Below the pieces are notes generated by a model, which was not told the DNA's origin, did no database searches, and worked only from the letters and a program-made list of their open reading frames with translations. This document shows, one piece after another, positions 17,910-26,630 of a stretch of DNA of 64,000 bases (position 1 is its first letter; each line of letters opens with the position of its first letter). The stretch is from Streptomyces sp. ASQP_92 (GTDB lineage: Bacteria > Actinomycetota > Actinomycetes > Streptomycetales > Streptomycetaceae), in the NCBI RefSeq assembly GCF_025399895.1, contig NZ_JAODUA010000001.1:992001-1056000 (forward strand), in the 5' to 3' direction. The translations under genes and the position numbers were made by a program.

Positions 17910-17956
17910 CACTAGCGTGGACCGCGTACGTCACTCCCAGGTGAAGGGACCATTCC

Positions 17957-18985
17957 ATGCGGGTCGGAGTACTGACCGGAGGCGGTGACTGCCCCGGGCT
18001 CAACGCCGTCATCCGGGGCATCGTCCGCAAGGGTGTGCAGGAGTACGGATACGAGTTCACCGGGTTCAAGGACGGCTGGCGCGGGCCCCTGGAGGGCGAC
18101 ACCGTCAAGCTGGACATCCCGGCGGTGCGCGGCATCCTGCCGCGCGGCGGCACCATCCTCGGCTCCTCGCGCACCAACCCCCTCAAGGCGGAGAACGGGG
18201 TCCGCCGCATCAAGGAGAACCTCACCAAGTACGAGATCGACGCCGTGATCGCGATCGGCGGCGAGGACACCCTCGGTGTCGCGGCCCGCCTCAGCGACGA
18301 GTACGGCATCCCCTGCGTCGGGGTGCCCAAGACGATCGACAACGACCTGTCCGCCACCGACTACACCTTCGGGTTCAACACCGCCGTCGGCATCGCGACG
18401 GAGGCCATCGACCGGCTGCACACCACGGCCGAGTCCCACATGAGGGTCCTCGTCGTCGAGGTTATGGGGCGGCACGCGGGCTGGATCGCGCTGCACTCGG
18501 GCCTGGCCGGCGGCGCCAACGTCATCCTCATCCCCGAGCAGCGCTTCGACGTCGACCAGGTCTGCGCATGGGTCACCTCCCGCTTCAAGGCCTCCTACGC
18601 CCCGATCGTCTGCATCGCCGAGGGCGCCATGCCCAAGGACGGCGAGATGGTCCTGAAGGACGGCACCCTGGACTCCTTCGGGCACGTACGCCTCTCCGGC
18701 GTCGGGGAATGGCTCGCCAAGGAGATCGAGAAGCGCACCGGCAAGGAGGCCAGGACCACCGTCCTCGGCCATGTGCAGCGCGGCGGCACCCCGAGCGCGT
18801 TCGACCGGTGGCTGGCGACCCGCTTCGGACTGCACGCCATCGAGGCGGTGCGCGACGGCGCCTTCGGCATGATGGTCGCGCTGCGCGGCACCGACATCGT
18901 GCGGGTGCCGATCTCGGAGGCGACCGCGAAGCTGAAGACCGTGGACCCCGCGCTCTACGCCGAGGTGGGCGTCTTCTTCGGCTGA
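17957..18985 (+). CDS. pfkA: 6-phosphofructokinase (PfkA, group III type)
   Basis: 342 residues. Family motifs: GGDCPGLNAVIRGI at the N-terminus, GSSRTNP, catalytic PKTIDNDL with Asp128, VVEVMGRHAGWIAL and QRGGTPSAFDRWL. GAAGGGA supports ATG 17957. At the phosphoryl-donor positions it has Asp104 (GGEDT) and Lys125 (PKTID), the pair found in pyrophosphate-dependent enzymes, whereas E. coli PfkA has Gly at both. Characterised Streptomyces enzymes with this subgroup sequence use ATP, so donor specificity is open. Converts fructose 6-phosphate to fructose 1,6-bisphosphate. Confidence 0.93.
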   Translation: MRVGVLTGGGDCPGLNAVIRGIVRKGVQEYGYEFTGFKDGWRGPLEGDTVKLDIPAVRGILPRGGTILGSSRTNPLKAENGVRRIKENLTKYEIDAVIAIGGEDTLGVAARLSDEYGIPCVGVPKTIDNDLSATDYTFGFNTAVGIATEAIDRLHTTAESHMRVLVVEVMGRHAGWIALHSGLAGGANVILIPEQRFDVDQVCAWVTSRFKASYAPIVCIAEGAMPKDGEMVLKDGTLDSFGHVRLSGVGEWLAKEIEKRTGKEARTTVLGHVQRGGTPSAFDRWLATRFGLHAIEAVRDGAFGMMVALRGTDIVRVPISEATAKLKTVDPALYAEVGVFFG

Positions 18986-19099
18986 TCCGGCCGGGCGGGG
19001 CGGGGCTGTGGGCCGTATATTCGCGACATCCGGCCCATGGCCCTCATCGGCGGCCGATGTGGTCGAAAGGCGCCCCCCTTCGCCCCTTCAGGGAGAGTC

Positions 19100-20098
19100 G
19101 TGGACATCCTCGCGTTCGGCGTGCAGGCCGACGAGAAGCCGCTGATCGAGCGGGCCTTCGCGGGCCACCACCCGGTGCGCTGCCTGGACGTCTTCCTGAC
19201 CGAGGACACCGCCCCGATCGCCGCCGGGTACGAGGTGATCTCCACCAGCGTCAACGCCAGGCTGGACGCCCGGGTGCTCCAGAGCCTGGCCGTCGGCGGC
19301 ACGCGGATGATCGCCCAGCGCTCCACGGGCTTCAACAACATCGACCTGGAGGTGGCCGCCCGCCTCGGCCTCACCATCGCCCGGGTCTCCCACTACTCCC
19401 CGTACTCGGTCGCCGAATTCGCCTGGACCCTGGCGATGGCCGTGAACCGGCGCATCGTGCGGGCCTCCAACCGCACCCGCGACTTCGACTTCCGTCTCGA
19501 CGGGCTGCTGGGGCGTGACCTCCGGGGCCGCACGGTCGGGGTGCTCGGCACCGGGAAGATCGGCGAGGCGTTCACCCGGATCGCCCATGGCTTCGGCATG
19601 AACCTGCTCGGCTGGGACGTGGCCCACAACCCGTCCTGCGTCGAGCTCGGCATGACGTACGTCGACAAGGACGAACTCTTCGCGCGCGCCGACGTGATCA
19701 GCCTGCACGTGCCGCTGCTGCCCTCCACCCAGCACCTCGTGGGGCGCGCGGAACTCGCCTCGATGAAGGACGACGCGATCCTGGTGAACTCCAGCCGGGG
19801 CGGGCTCATCGACACGGACGCCCTGGTGGGCGAGTTGCGCAAGGGCCGCTTCGCCGGGGTGGGCCTGGACGTGTACGAGGCCGAGGCGGGTCTGTTCTTC
19901 CTCGACAAGTCCCTGGAGGCCGTCGAGGACGACACCCTGGCCCGGCTCGTGACCTTCCCCAACGTGGTGGTCACCTCGCACCAGGCGTACTACACCCGGG
20001 AGGCGGTGGGTCAGATCGTCGCGGCCACGGTGGAGAACGTGGCGGCCTATGGGGAGGGCCGCCACACCGAGAACGTCCTGGTCCCCGCCCCCTGGTGA
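19100..20098 (+). CDS. D-lactate dehydrogenase-like 2-hydroxyacid dehydrogenase
   Basis: 332 residues, the length of LdhA-type enzymes. NAD-binding GVLGTGKIGEAF (GxGxxG), catalytic Arg in LVNSSRGGLIDT, Glu in DVYEAEAG and His in VTSHQAYYTREA give the full D-2-hydroxyacid dehydrogenase site. The fit to D-LDH is better than to glycerate or phosphoglycerate dehydrogenases. GTG 19100 has CAGGGAGAG 5 bases upstream; the frame is open 60 bases further left without a better site. It probably reduces pyruvate to D-lactate under poor aeration. Convergent to trpE(G), with 12 bp between the stops. Confidence 0.85.
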   Translation: MDILAFGVQADEKPLIERAFAGHHPVRCLDVFLTEDTAPIAAGYEVISTSVNARLDARVLQSLAVGGTRMIAQRSTGFNNIDLEVAARLGLTIARVSHYSPYSVAEFAWTLAMAVNRRIVRASNRTRDFDFRLDGLLGRDLRGRTVGVLGTGKIGEAFTRIAHGFGMNLLGWDVAHNPSCVELGMTYVDKDELFARADVISLHVPLLPSTQHLVGRAELASMKDDAILVNSSRGGLIDTDALVGELRKGRFAGVGLDVYEAEAGLFFLDKSLEAVEDDTLARLVTFPNVVVTSHQAYYTREAVGQIVAATVENVAAYGEGRHTENVLVPAPW

Positions 20099-20110
20099 GG
20101 CGGCGCGCGT

Positions 20111-21961
20111 TCAGCGCACCGCCGCCACCCCCGCGAGCAGCTCCCTGACGACCTCGGGTCCGCGCAGGGTCAGCACCGACTCCGGATGGAACTGGATGCC
20201 CGCGTAGCCCGGGCCGCGCAGCGCGTGCACCTCGTGCGTCACCGGGTCCCGCGCGATCTCCACACCGGGCAGCTCGCCCGCGCACCGCGCCGCGAAGCTG
20301 TTGTAGAAGCCGACCGTCTCGGCCCGCCCGAACAGGTCGATCCGCCGCTGCGCACCCTGGTGCGGCTCCCGCTTGCGCACGATGTCCAAGCCCAGCTCGG
20401 CGGCGATCAGCTCATGGCCCAGGCACACGCCGAGCAGCCCGTGCCGGTGCGAGCGCAGCAGCTCCGCGGCGAGCGGGCGAAGCAGCGCCATCTTCGGGTC
20501 GGCCGCGTCCGAGGGGTCGCCGGGCCCCGGGCCGAGGATCACCGGGCCCCGGTGGCCCAGCGCCCGCTCCCGCAGCCCGGGGGCGTCGTAGCGCAGCACC
20601 GAGACATCCAGGCCCGCCGAGCGCAGCACATGCGCGAGCATCGCCGTGAACGTGTCCTCGCCGTCCACCACCAGCGCCGATCCGCCCGGCTCGGCCGGCC
20701 GCTCCCGCATCCGCAGCCAGAACGGCGCGAGGTCGGCCCGCCGGGCGTCCAGGGCGGCCCGCACCCGCGGGTCGTCGGCGAGTCGCGGGCGTACGGAGCC
20801 GGTGGCCGGCCGGCCGGGCCGCACCCCGAGCGCCGCGAGGACACCGGCGGCCTTCGCATGGGTCTCGGCGACCTCGCTCGCCGGGTCCGAGTGGCGTACC
20901 AGGGTGGCGCCGACCGGGACCCTGAGACGGCCCTCGGGGGAGATGTCCGCGGTGCGGATCAGGATGGGCGAGTCGAGCGTCTGGGCGCCGCCCGCGTCCC
21001 GGCCGAGCAGGGCGAGCGCGCCCGCGTAGTAGCCGCGCCCGCCGTCCTCGTACCGCTCGATGACGCGGCAGGCGTTCTGCACCGGCGAGCCGGTGACCGT
21101 CGCCGCGAACATCGTCTCCTTCAGGACCTCGCGCACGTCCAGGGAGGAGCGTCCCCTCAACTCGTATTCGGTGTGCGCGAGATGGGCCATCTCCTTGAGG
21201 CGGGGGCCGATCACCACGCCGCCCATGTCGCCGACGGTGCACATCATCTTGAGTTCCTCGTCGACGACCATCGACAGCTCGTCGGTCTCCTTGCGGTCGG
21301 CCAGGAAGTCCAGCAGGCCCTCGGGAGTGGGGCCGGACGCCGGATAGCGGTAGGTCCCGCTGATCGGGTTCATGACGACCGTGCCGCCGGACATCCGTAC
21401 GTGCACCTCGGGGCTCGCCCCCACCAGCGTGCGGTCGCCTGTATGCACCACATACGTCCAGTACGCGCCCCGCTCGCCCGCCAGGAGCCGGCGGAACAGG
21501 GCGAGCGCGTCGGCCCGGCCGAAGCCGGGGATCTCGCCGGTGAAGGTGCGCCGGATGACGAAGTTGGCGCCCTCGCCGCGGCCGATCTCGTCGTCGATCA
21601 CCCGCCGCACGATCCCGGCGTACTCCTCGTCGCCCACGTCGAAGCCGCCTCGCTCGACCCGCACCTCGTGCGCGGGCAGCTCGGCGAGGGCGTCCGCGAG
21701 GGGCAGTTCGTGCCGCTCGCCGGCGATCAGCACCGAGAGCGGGGTCCCGTCGTCGCGGACGTCGAAGCCGCGCTCCCTGATCTGCCGGAACGGCACCAGG
21801 GCGAGCGCGGGCCGGTCCCCGACGGGCAGATCGGCGAGGCGCTCGACCTCGTGGACCTCGCCGATCAACAGCTCGACGACATCGTGGTCGCGGCCCGGGG
21901 TGCGCCTGCGCAGCAGCGCGAACGGCGGGCAGTTCTCGTCCAACAGCCTCTGGATCAGCAT
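20111..21961 (-). CDS. trpE: Fused anthranilate synthase TrpE(G) (PhzE-like two-domain enzyme)
   Basis: 616 residues. The N-terminal chorismate-binding domain (to about residue 390) has PISGTYRYPA, VDEELKMMCTVGDMGGV and a C-terminal RVPVGATLVRHSDP. A class I glutamine amidotransferase follows, with nucleophile Cys in GVCLGHE and His in QFHPES. The single-chain fusion is the form described as trpE(G) in Streptomyces. Makes anthranilate from chorismate and glutamine; the same architecture in PhzE makes ADIC, but the Trp leader upstream argues for tryptophan supply. AAGGAA precedes ATG 21961. Confidence 0.88.
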   Translation of the reverse strand: MLIQRLLDENCPPFALLRRRTPGRDHDVVELLIGEVHEVERLADLPVGDRPALALVPFRQIRERGFDVRDDGTPLSVLIAGERHELPLADALAELPAHEVRVERGGFDVGDEEYAGIVRRVIDDEIGRGEGANFVIRRTFTGEIPGFGRADALALFRRLLAGERGAYWTYVVHTGDRTLVGASPEVHVRMSGGTVVMNPISGTYRYPASGPTPEGLLDFLADRKETDELSMVVDEELKMMCTVGDMGGVVIGPRLKEMAHLAHTEYELRGRSSLDVREVLKETMFAATVTGSPVQNACRVIERYEDGGRGYYAGALALLGRDAGGAQTLDSPILIRTADISPEGRLRVPVGATLVRHSDPASEVAETHAKAAGVLAALGVRPGRPATGSVRPRLADDPRVRAALDARRADLAPFWLRMRERPAEPGGSALVVDGEDTFTAMLAHVLRSAGLDVSVLRYDAPGLRERALGHRGPVILGPGPGDPSDAADPKMALLRPLAAELLRSHRHGLLGVCLGHELIAAELGLDIVRKREPHQGAQRRIDLFGRAETVGFYNSFAARCAGELPGVEIARDPVTHEVHALRGPGYAGIQFHPESVLTLRGPEVVRELLAGVAAVR

Positions 21962-22016
21962 GAGTCGGGGAATTCCTTCCGGGGGTGAGCGGGAGGAACG
22001 GCCCGGGAAAACACTG

Positions 22017-22040
22017 AAGGCCGCCCCTCGGGGCGGCCTT
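22017..22040 (-). terminator. trp attenuator terminator hairpin
   Basis: An 11-bp perfect stem AAGGCCGCCCC/GGGGCGGCCTT with a 2-nt loop, followed on the minus strand by CAGTGTTTTCC, which contains a T-tract. It lies between the leader peptide stop (22065) and the trpE(G) start (21961), exactly where a Trp attenuator should end transcription. Confidence 0.9.
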
Positions 22041-22064
22041 CGCGAGTCTGTGTACGCGCAGAGA

Positions 22065-22121
22065 TCAGCGGGCCGCCGGATGAGCGGTCCACCACCAGTT
22101 CTGGGTCGAGTGCGCGAACAT
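22065..22121 (-). CDS. trpL: Trp leader peptide (18 aa, three consecutive Trp codons)
   Basis: ATG 22121 to TGA 22065-22067 encodes MFAHSTQNWWWTAHPAAR; the three TGG codons read 22097 to 22089. This is the classic transcription-attenuation leader: stalling at scarce Trp-tRNA would let an antiterminator form and spare the hairpin at 22017-22040. TAGAGT (22134-22129) ends 7 bases before the ATG, so the leader mRNA may be leaderless. A trp attenuator before trpE(G) has been described in S. venezuelae. The region upstream starts only about 53 bp after the amidase stop. Confidence 0.93.
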   Translation of the reverse strand: MFAHSTQNWWWTAHPAAR

Positions 22122-22174
22122 GGCGGGCACTCTACCCGACGAAACCGCCACCCGGCGGCGCCGTCGAAAAGGGC

Positions 22175-24169
22175 CTAGCCGGCCGGGGTGACCTGCTGGA
22201 CGTCGGCGGCCCGCACCCAGGCGATCCGGTGGTTGTAGCGGATCGGGTAGAAGGTCCGGTCGCCCTTGACCAGGGTGCCGAGCGTGGTCCCGCCGTAGTA
22301 GTAGTCGCCCGCGACCGGTCCGCCCGCGGCCACGTAGGCCTGGCCGGCCGGGATCGCGTACTTGGTCAGGGCCGCGGAGTTGTTGCCCTGCACCGGCACC
22401 CCGGTGCCCGCGTAGGCCGCGTCCTCGGGGTACGAGCGCCCGTAGACCGGGACCGGCTCGGAGCCCCTGGCCTTCAGGACGACCGGGGCCGGGGAGCCCG
22501 CCACGGGGGAGGTGAAACGGCCGCCCGGGTTGTGGAACCAGGCCTTCTGCCCGCCGTACCAGATGGCCGTCCACTCGCCCTGCCGGTCCGCCACGACGTA
22601 CCGGCCGCCCGCGACGACCTTGTTGGCCCAGTTCGGGCCCTCGGTCGCGATCTGCGTCCCCAGGTAGGGGTCGGCGAGCGGGGCGGCGTCGGTGGACGGG
22701 GAGGCGTACAGATAGCCGAAGTTGACGGGCTGGTCGAAGGTGGTGCGGACCTTGGTGGCGGGGTCGTAGTACGTCGTCGTACGGGGCGTGAACGACGGGA
22801 CGACCTCGACGGCCTGACCGGCCTCGGGCATCCCCCGGCCCGGGCAGTTTTGCGAGCCCAGCAGCGTCATGTAGTGGTTCCAGTCCCAGAACGGACCCGG
22901 GTCCCAGTGCTGGCCGGCCACATAGCCGTCGAGCGGGCCCGGCACCTCGTCGTGGCCGAGGACGTGCTCGCGGTCCAGGGGGATGGAGAACCGCTCGGCC
23001 AGGTACGTCACGAGCCGGGCGGACGCGTCGTAGAGCGGCTCGCCGTACCAACTGCCCTGCTTCATCGCGAAGCCCACGTGCTCGACGCCGAGCGCGTGCA
23101 TGTTCACCGACTTGTTGCCCGCGTGGTACGCCTCGTCCTTCGTGGCCACCACCTGGGTGACCAGGCTGCCGTCGTCCTTGACCACGTAGTGCGTGCTGGC
23201 GGAGCTCTTGGGGTCCTGGAAGGTCTTGATCGCGCTCTCGTAGGAGCCCTCGGTGTCGTGGAGCACGATCTGGCGGATGTCGAAGCCGCCGTCCGGCCGG
23301 GTCGCCACGTTGTAGTTGTTCGGGTCGGCGGGCTTCAGGTCGCAGGGGAGACCGGCCGGGCACTCCGGGGTCGCCGTCCCGGCCGAGGGCGCCGCGGTGG
23401 CGGGCGCGGCGGGCTTCACCCCGGGGTCGGCGGGCAGCGCGAGGGACTGGCCGTCGTCGGTGACCCGGCGCTCGCCGGAGCGCACCGAGTCGAAGACGCG
23501 CTCGGCGAAGGCGCCGGCGCCCCGGGCGTCGGGGGCCTGGCTGTAGCGCGCCACCGCCGGGTACCAGGCGCCCGGGTCGACCGGGAGCGAGCCGGTGGCC
23601 GCGCGCTGGTAGCGGGCGAGCAGGGCCGCGCCCGCCCGGATGCTCTGCCCGGCGTCGTCGCGGACCGCGTCCACCGGCGCGCCGATCAGGCCCGCGGCCT
23701 CGTCCAGGGTGTGCAGACGCGGGTCGGCGGTGTCCACGGGGGGCTCGGCGAGCGGCGCCCGCGCGGCGTCGAACCTCTTCATGACGGCCGGGTCGCCGCT
23801 CAGGTCGAGATGGGCGAGCCGCTCCTGGGCGCTCGGCCGCAGCACGTCCCCGGGCAGCACCCGGGTCAGGCCCATGACGTTGTACGCACCGGAGGTGCTG
23901 GGCCGCCCGTCGTGGTCCTCCCAGTGCGTCTGTCGGTAGGAGACCGCCATCAGCACGCTTTGCGGAACCCTGAACTCCTGTGCCGCGCGGGCGAATTGGG
24001 CCTGCCGGACCGAGGGCGCCGGGCCGCCGTCACGGGCCGCGACGCCCGGCGCGGCGAGCGCCTGCGGGCCGAGCGCCGTGAGCGCCAGCGCCCCGGCCAG
24101 CCCGTAGCCCAGCACCTTCCCCTTCGCGCGTTTTTGCTGGGTTTTGCCCCTGCTTCGACTCACGCCCAC
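22175..24169 (-). CDS. Secreted N-acetylmuramoyl-L-alanine amidase (Amidase_2/PGRP)
   Basis: 664 residues. A basic N-terminus and hydrophobic h-region (VLGYGLAGALALTALG) ending near AQALAAPG form a Sec-type signal peptide. An alpha-helical region (residues about 50-230) comes before the amidase domain: zinc His in IVLHDTEG, then STHYVVKDDG, AYHAGN and VLGHDEVPGP...HWDPGPFWDW. The C-terminal about 250 residues are beta-rich, SH3-like repeats (WYGGQKAWFHNPGG). GTG 24169 follows AGGTGACCAGG. It would cut the lactyl-Ala bond of peptidoglycan outside the cell. Confidence 0.88.
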   Translation of the reverse strand: MGVSRSRGKTQQKRAKGKVLGYGLAGALALTALGPQALAAPGVAARDGGPAPSVRQAQFARAAQEFRVPQSVLMAVSYRQTHWEDHDGRPSTSGAYNVMGLTRVLPGDVLRPSAQERLAHLDLSGDPAVMKRFDAARAPLAEPPVDTADPRLHTLDEAAGLIGAPVDAVRDDAGQSIRAGAALLARYQRAATGSLPVDPGAWYPAVARYSQAPDARGAGAFAERVFDSVRSGERRVTDDGQSLALPADPGVKPAAPATAAPSAGTATPECPAGLPCDLKPADPNNYNVATRPDGGFDIRQIVLHDTEGSYESAIKTFQDPKSSASTHYVVKDDGSLVTQVVATKDEAYHAGNKSVNMHALGVEHVGFAMKQGSWYGEPLYDASARLVTYLAERFSIPLDREHVLGHDEVPGPLDGYVAGQHWDPGPFWDWNHYMTLLGSQNCPGRGMPEAGQAVEVVPSFTPRTTTYYDPATKVRTTFDQPVNFGYLYASPSTDAAPLADPYLGTQIATEGPNWANKVVAGGRYVVADRQGEWTAIWYGGQKAWFHNPGGRFTSPVAGSPAPVVLKARGSEPVPVYGRSYPEDAAYAGTGVPVQGNNSAALTKYAIPAGQAYVAAGGPVAGDYYYGGTTLGTLVKGDRTFYPIRYNHRIAWVRAADVQQVTPAG

Positions 24170-24351
24170 CCCTGGTCACCTTTGTCCGGAATTGAATGAC
24201 GGCGTGAGATTAACAGGGGATGATCATGAACAGTCACGGTCCGGGACCTCCCGGACGGCAGGACTGCCCTTTCGGTCACGGGCGCGTGAGCGGCGTCTCA
24301 TTTGGTGGTCGCCCGGGTGGACGGCTTGGCCGACCCCGTAATGTGGGTGCG

Positions 24352-25683
24352 GTGACCGTGAACGTAAACACCTGGCGTGAACTTCCCGCGGCGCAGCAGC
24401 CCGAGTACCCCGATGCCGAGGCTCTGCGCGATGTGATCGCGGACCTCGAATCGTATCCGCCGCTCGTCTTCGCGGGCGAGTGCGACCAGCTGCGCGCCCG
24501 TCTGGGAGCCGTCGCCCGGGGCGAGGCGTTCCTGCTCCAGGGCGGCGACTGCGCCGAGGCCTTCGACGCCGTCTCCGCCGAACAGATCCGGGCCAAGCTC
24601 AAGACCCTCCTCCAGATGAGCGCCGTCCTCACCTACGCGGCCTCCGTGCCCGTGGTGAAGGTCGGCCGCATCGCCGGCCAGTACTCCAAGCCCCGCTCCA
24701 AGGGCACCGAGACGCGCGACGGCGTGACGCTGCCCACCTACCGCGGTGACTCCGTGAACGGCTTCGCCTTCACGGAGAAGGACCGCGTGCCGGACCCCGA
24801 GCGCCTGAAGCGGATGTACAACGCCTCCGCCTCCACGCTCAACCTGGTGCGCGCCTTCACCACCGGCGGCTACGCCGACCTGCGCCAGGTGCACGCCTGG
24901 AACCAGGACTTCGTGAAGTCCTCGCCGTCCGGCCAGCGCTACGAGCAGCTCGCCCGCGAGATCGACAACGCGCTGAACTTCATGAAGGCCTGCGGCACCG
25001 ACCCGGCCGAGTTCAAGGCCGTCGAGTTCTACGCCTCGCACGAGGCGCTGCTGCTCGACTACGAGTCGGCGCTCACCCGCGTCGACTCGCGCACCGGCAG
25101 CCTCTACGACACCTCGGGCCACATGGTCTGGATCGGTGAGCGCACCCGGCAGCTGGACGGGGCGCACATCGAGTTCGCCTCCCGGATCCGCAACCCCATC
25201 GGCATCAAGCTCGGCCCGACGACCTCCGTCGACGAGGCGCTCACCTACGTGGACCGCCTCGACCCGGACCGCGAGCCGGGCCGGCTGACCTTCGTCGTGC
25301 GCATGGGCGCCGACAAGGTCCGCGACAAGCTCCCCGAGCTGGTCGAGAAGGTCACCGCCTCCGGGGCGGTCGTCGCCTGGGTCACCGACCCGATGCACGG
25401 CAACACCTTCGAGGCGGCCTCCGGCCACAAGACGCGCCGCTTCGACGACGTCCTGGACGAGGTCAAGGGCTTCTTCGAGGTCCACAAGGCGCTCGGCACG
25501 CACCCGGGCGGCATCCACGTCGAGCTCACCGGTGACGACGTCACCGAGTGCGTGGGCGGCGGCGACGAGATCTTCGTCGACGACCTCCACCAGCGCTACG
25601 AGACGGCCTGCGACCCCCGCCTGAACCGCAGCCAGTCCCTGGACCTGGCGTTCCTCGTCGCCGAGATGTACCGCGACCAGTAG
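24352..25683 (+). CDS. aroH: Class II 3-deoxy-7-phosphoheptulonate synthase (DAHP synthase)
   Basis: 443 residues, the plant/actinobacterial class II length. Motifs: QGGDCAEAF, KVGRIAGQYSKPRS, ASHEALLLDYE, HMVWIGERTRQLDGAHIEF, RNPIGIKLGPT, TDPMHGNTFEA and GGIHVELTGDDVTECVGG. The metal Cys (GGDCAEA) and His are present. GTG 24352 is the conserved start region, with no strong ribosome site. First step of aromatic synthesis; lies divergent from the amidase and 2.4 kb from trpE(G). A strong terminator follows. Confidence 0.95.
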   Translation: MTVNVNTWRELPAAQQPEYPDAEALRDVIADLESYPPLVFAGECDQLRARLGAVARGEAFLLQGGDCAEAFDAVSAEQIRAKLKTLLQMSAVLTYAASVPVVKVGRIAGQYSKPRSKGTETRDGVTLPTYRGDSVNGFAFTEKDRVPDPERLKRMYNASASTLNLVRAFTTGGYADLRQVHAWNQDFVKSSPSGQRYEQLAREIDNALNFMKACGTDPAEFKAVEFYASHEALLLDYESALTRVDSRTGSLYDTSGHMVWIGERTRQLDGAHIEFASRIRNPIGIKLGPTTSVDEALTYVDRLDPDREPGRLTFVVRMGADKVRDKLPELVEKVTASGAVVAWVTDPMHGNTFEAASGHKTRRFDDVLDEVKGFFEVHKALGTHPGGIHVELTGDDVTECVGGGDEIFVDDLHQRYETACDPRLNRSQSLDLAFLVAEMYRDQ

Positions 25684-25717
25684 GCCCAGCCGGCCCGCAG
25701 AGGCGTACGCACAGCAA

Positions 25718-25748
25718 TGGGGCGCGGATCCATGTGATCCGCGCCCCA
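25718..25748 (+). terminator. aroH terminator
   Basis: A 13-bp perfect stem, arms 25718-25730 (TGGGGCGCGGATC) and 25736-25748, loop CATGT, beginning 35 bp after the aroH stop. Confidence 0.92.
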
Positions 25749-25786
25749 CTGGCGTATCCGGTCTGTCGCGCACCCGGGCCGACAGG

Positions 25787-25805
25787 TAAGGTTAGGGTTG
25801 CCTCA
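25787..25805 (+). promoter_or_regulatory. Iron box (DmdR/IdeR-type) upstream of bfd
   Basis: TAAGGTTAGGGTTGCCTCA matches 14 of 19 positions of the IdeR/DtxR consensus TTAGGTTAGGCTAACCTAA. It lies 75 bp before the bfd start. Iron-bound DmdR1 would be expected to repress bfd so that stored iron is released when iron is low. Confidence 0.75.
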
Positions 25806-25879
25806 CCGACGGAGCGGGAAACGGCCGATCGGGACGGGCCTCATTCGACCCCCGTCGATCACCCCGGGAGGTGAACCGC

Positions 25880-26131
25880 GTGTACGTATGCAACTGCTTC
25901 GGTGTCACCGAGGAGCAGGTCAAGAAGCACGCGGAGGGCGGTGCCTGCACCCCCCGCCAGATAGCTTCCGCCTCCAAGGCCGGCACCGACTGCGGTTCGT
26001 GCGTGCGCCGCATCCAGTCGCTGCTCGGACGCGGCGCCTGCCCCCGGCGCGAGCTGGTGGAACAGGGCCGGCCCGCGCTCACGGCCGTGGCGCCCGAGTT
26101 CGCCCCCGCCCTCGACGACGCCGCCGCCTGA
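25880..26131 (+). CDS. bfd: Bacterioferritin-associated ferredoxin (Bfd)
   Basis: 83 residues. Four cysteines in the BFD-like [2Fe-2S] pattern: Cys4 and Cys6 (VCNCFGVTEEQV) and Cys38, Cys41 (TDCGSCVRR). GTG 25880 is chosen because AGGTGA ends 5 bases before it; the in-frame GTG at 25871 lies inside that ribosome site. Bfd donates electrons to release iron from bacterioferritin. Convergent with bfr, 19 bp apart, with a 14-bp GC palindrome (26136-26149) between. Confidence 0.92.
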   Translation: MYVCNCFGVTEEQVKKHAEGGACTPRQIASASKAGTDCGSCVRRIQSLLGRGACPRRELVEQGRPALTAVAPEFAPALDDAAA

Positions 26132-26150
26132 GCCGCGCCCCGCGGGGCGT

Positions 26151-26630
26151 CTAGCTCTCGGGCTGCTCGATGAGCTGCGCGATGTAGAGCGGCTCCCCGA
26201 GCTTCTCGACCAGCTCCAGCTGGGTGTCGAGATAGTCGATGTGGTGCTCCTCGTCGGCCAGGATCGACTCGAAGATGTTCGCCGACGTGATGTCGCCCTT
26301 CGCCCGCATGACCTCGATGCCGCGCTTGAGGCGGTCGATCGCCTCGACCTCGATCTGCCGGTCCGCCTGGAACATCTCGGTGACCGTCTGCCCGATGCGC
26401 ACATGGAAGAGGCGCTGGAAGTTCGGCAGACCGTCCAGGAACAGGATCCGGTCGGTCAGCACCTCCGCGTGCTTCATCTCGTCGATCGACTCATGACGCG
26501 TGTACTTGGCCAGCTTCGTCCAGCCGAAGTTGGCCTGCATCGCGCTGTGCAGCCAGTACTGGTTGATCGCCGTCAGCTCGGCACTCAGCTGCTCATTCAG
26601 GAATTCGATGACCTCGGGGTCGCCCTGCAT
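26151..26630 (-). CDS. bfr: Bacterioferritin
   Basis: 159 residues, four-helix ferritin fold. Ferroxidase and heme residues are all in place: Glu18, Glu51, Met52 (axial heme ligand), His54, the Glu in EVEAIDRL and the EEHH of ADEEHHIDYL. ATG 26630 has AAGGAG about 9 bases upstream. Stores iron in the cytosol as a 24-mer; partner of convergent bfd. Confidence 0.96.
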   Translation of the reverse strand: MQGDPEVIEFLNEQLSAELTAINQYWLHSAMQANFGWTKLAKYTRHESIDEMKHAEVLTDRILFLDGLPNFQRLFHVRIGQTVTEMFQADRQIEVEAIDRLKRGIEVMRAKGDITSANIFESILADEEHHIDYLDTQLELVEKLGEPLYIAQLIEQPES

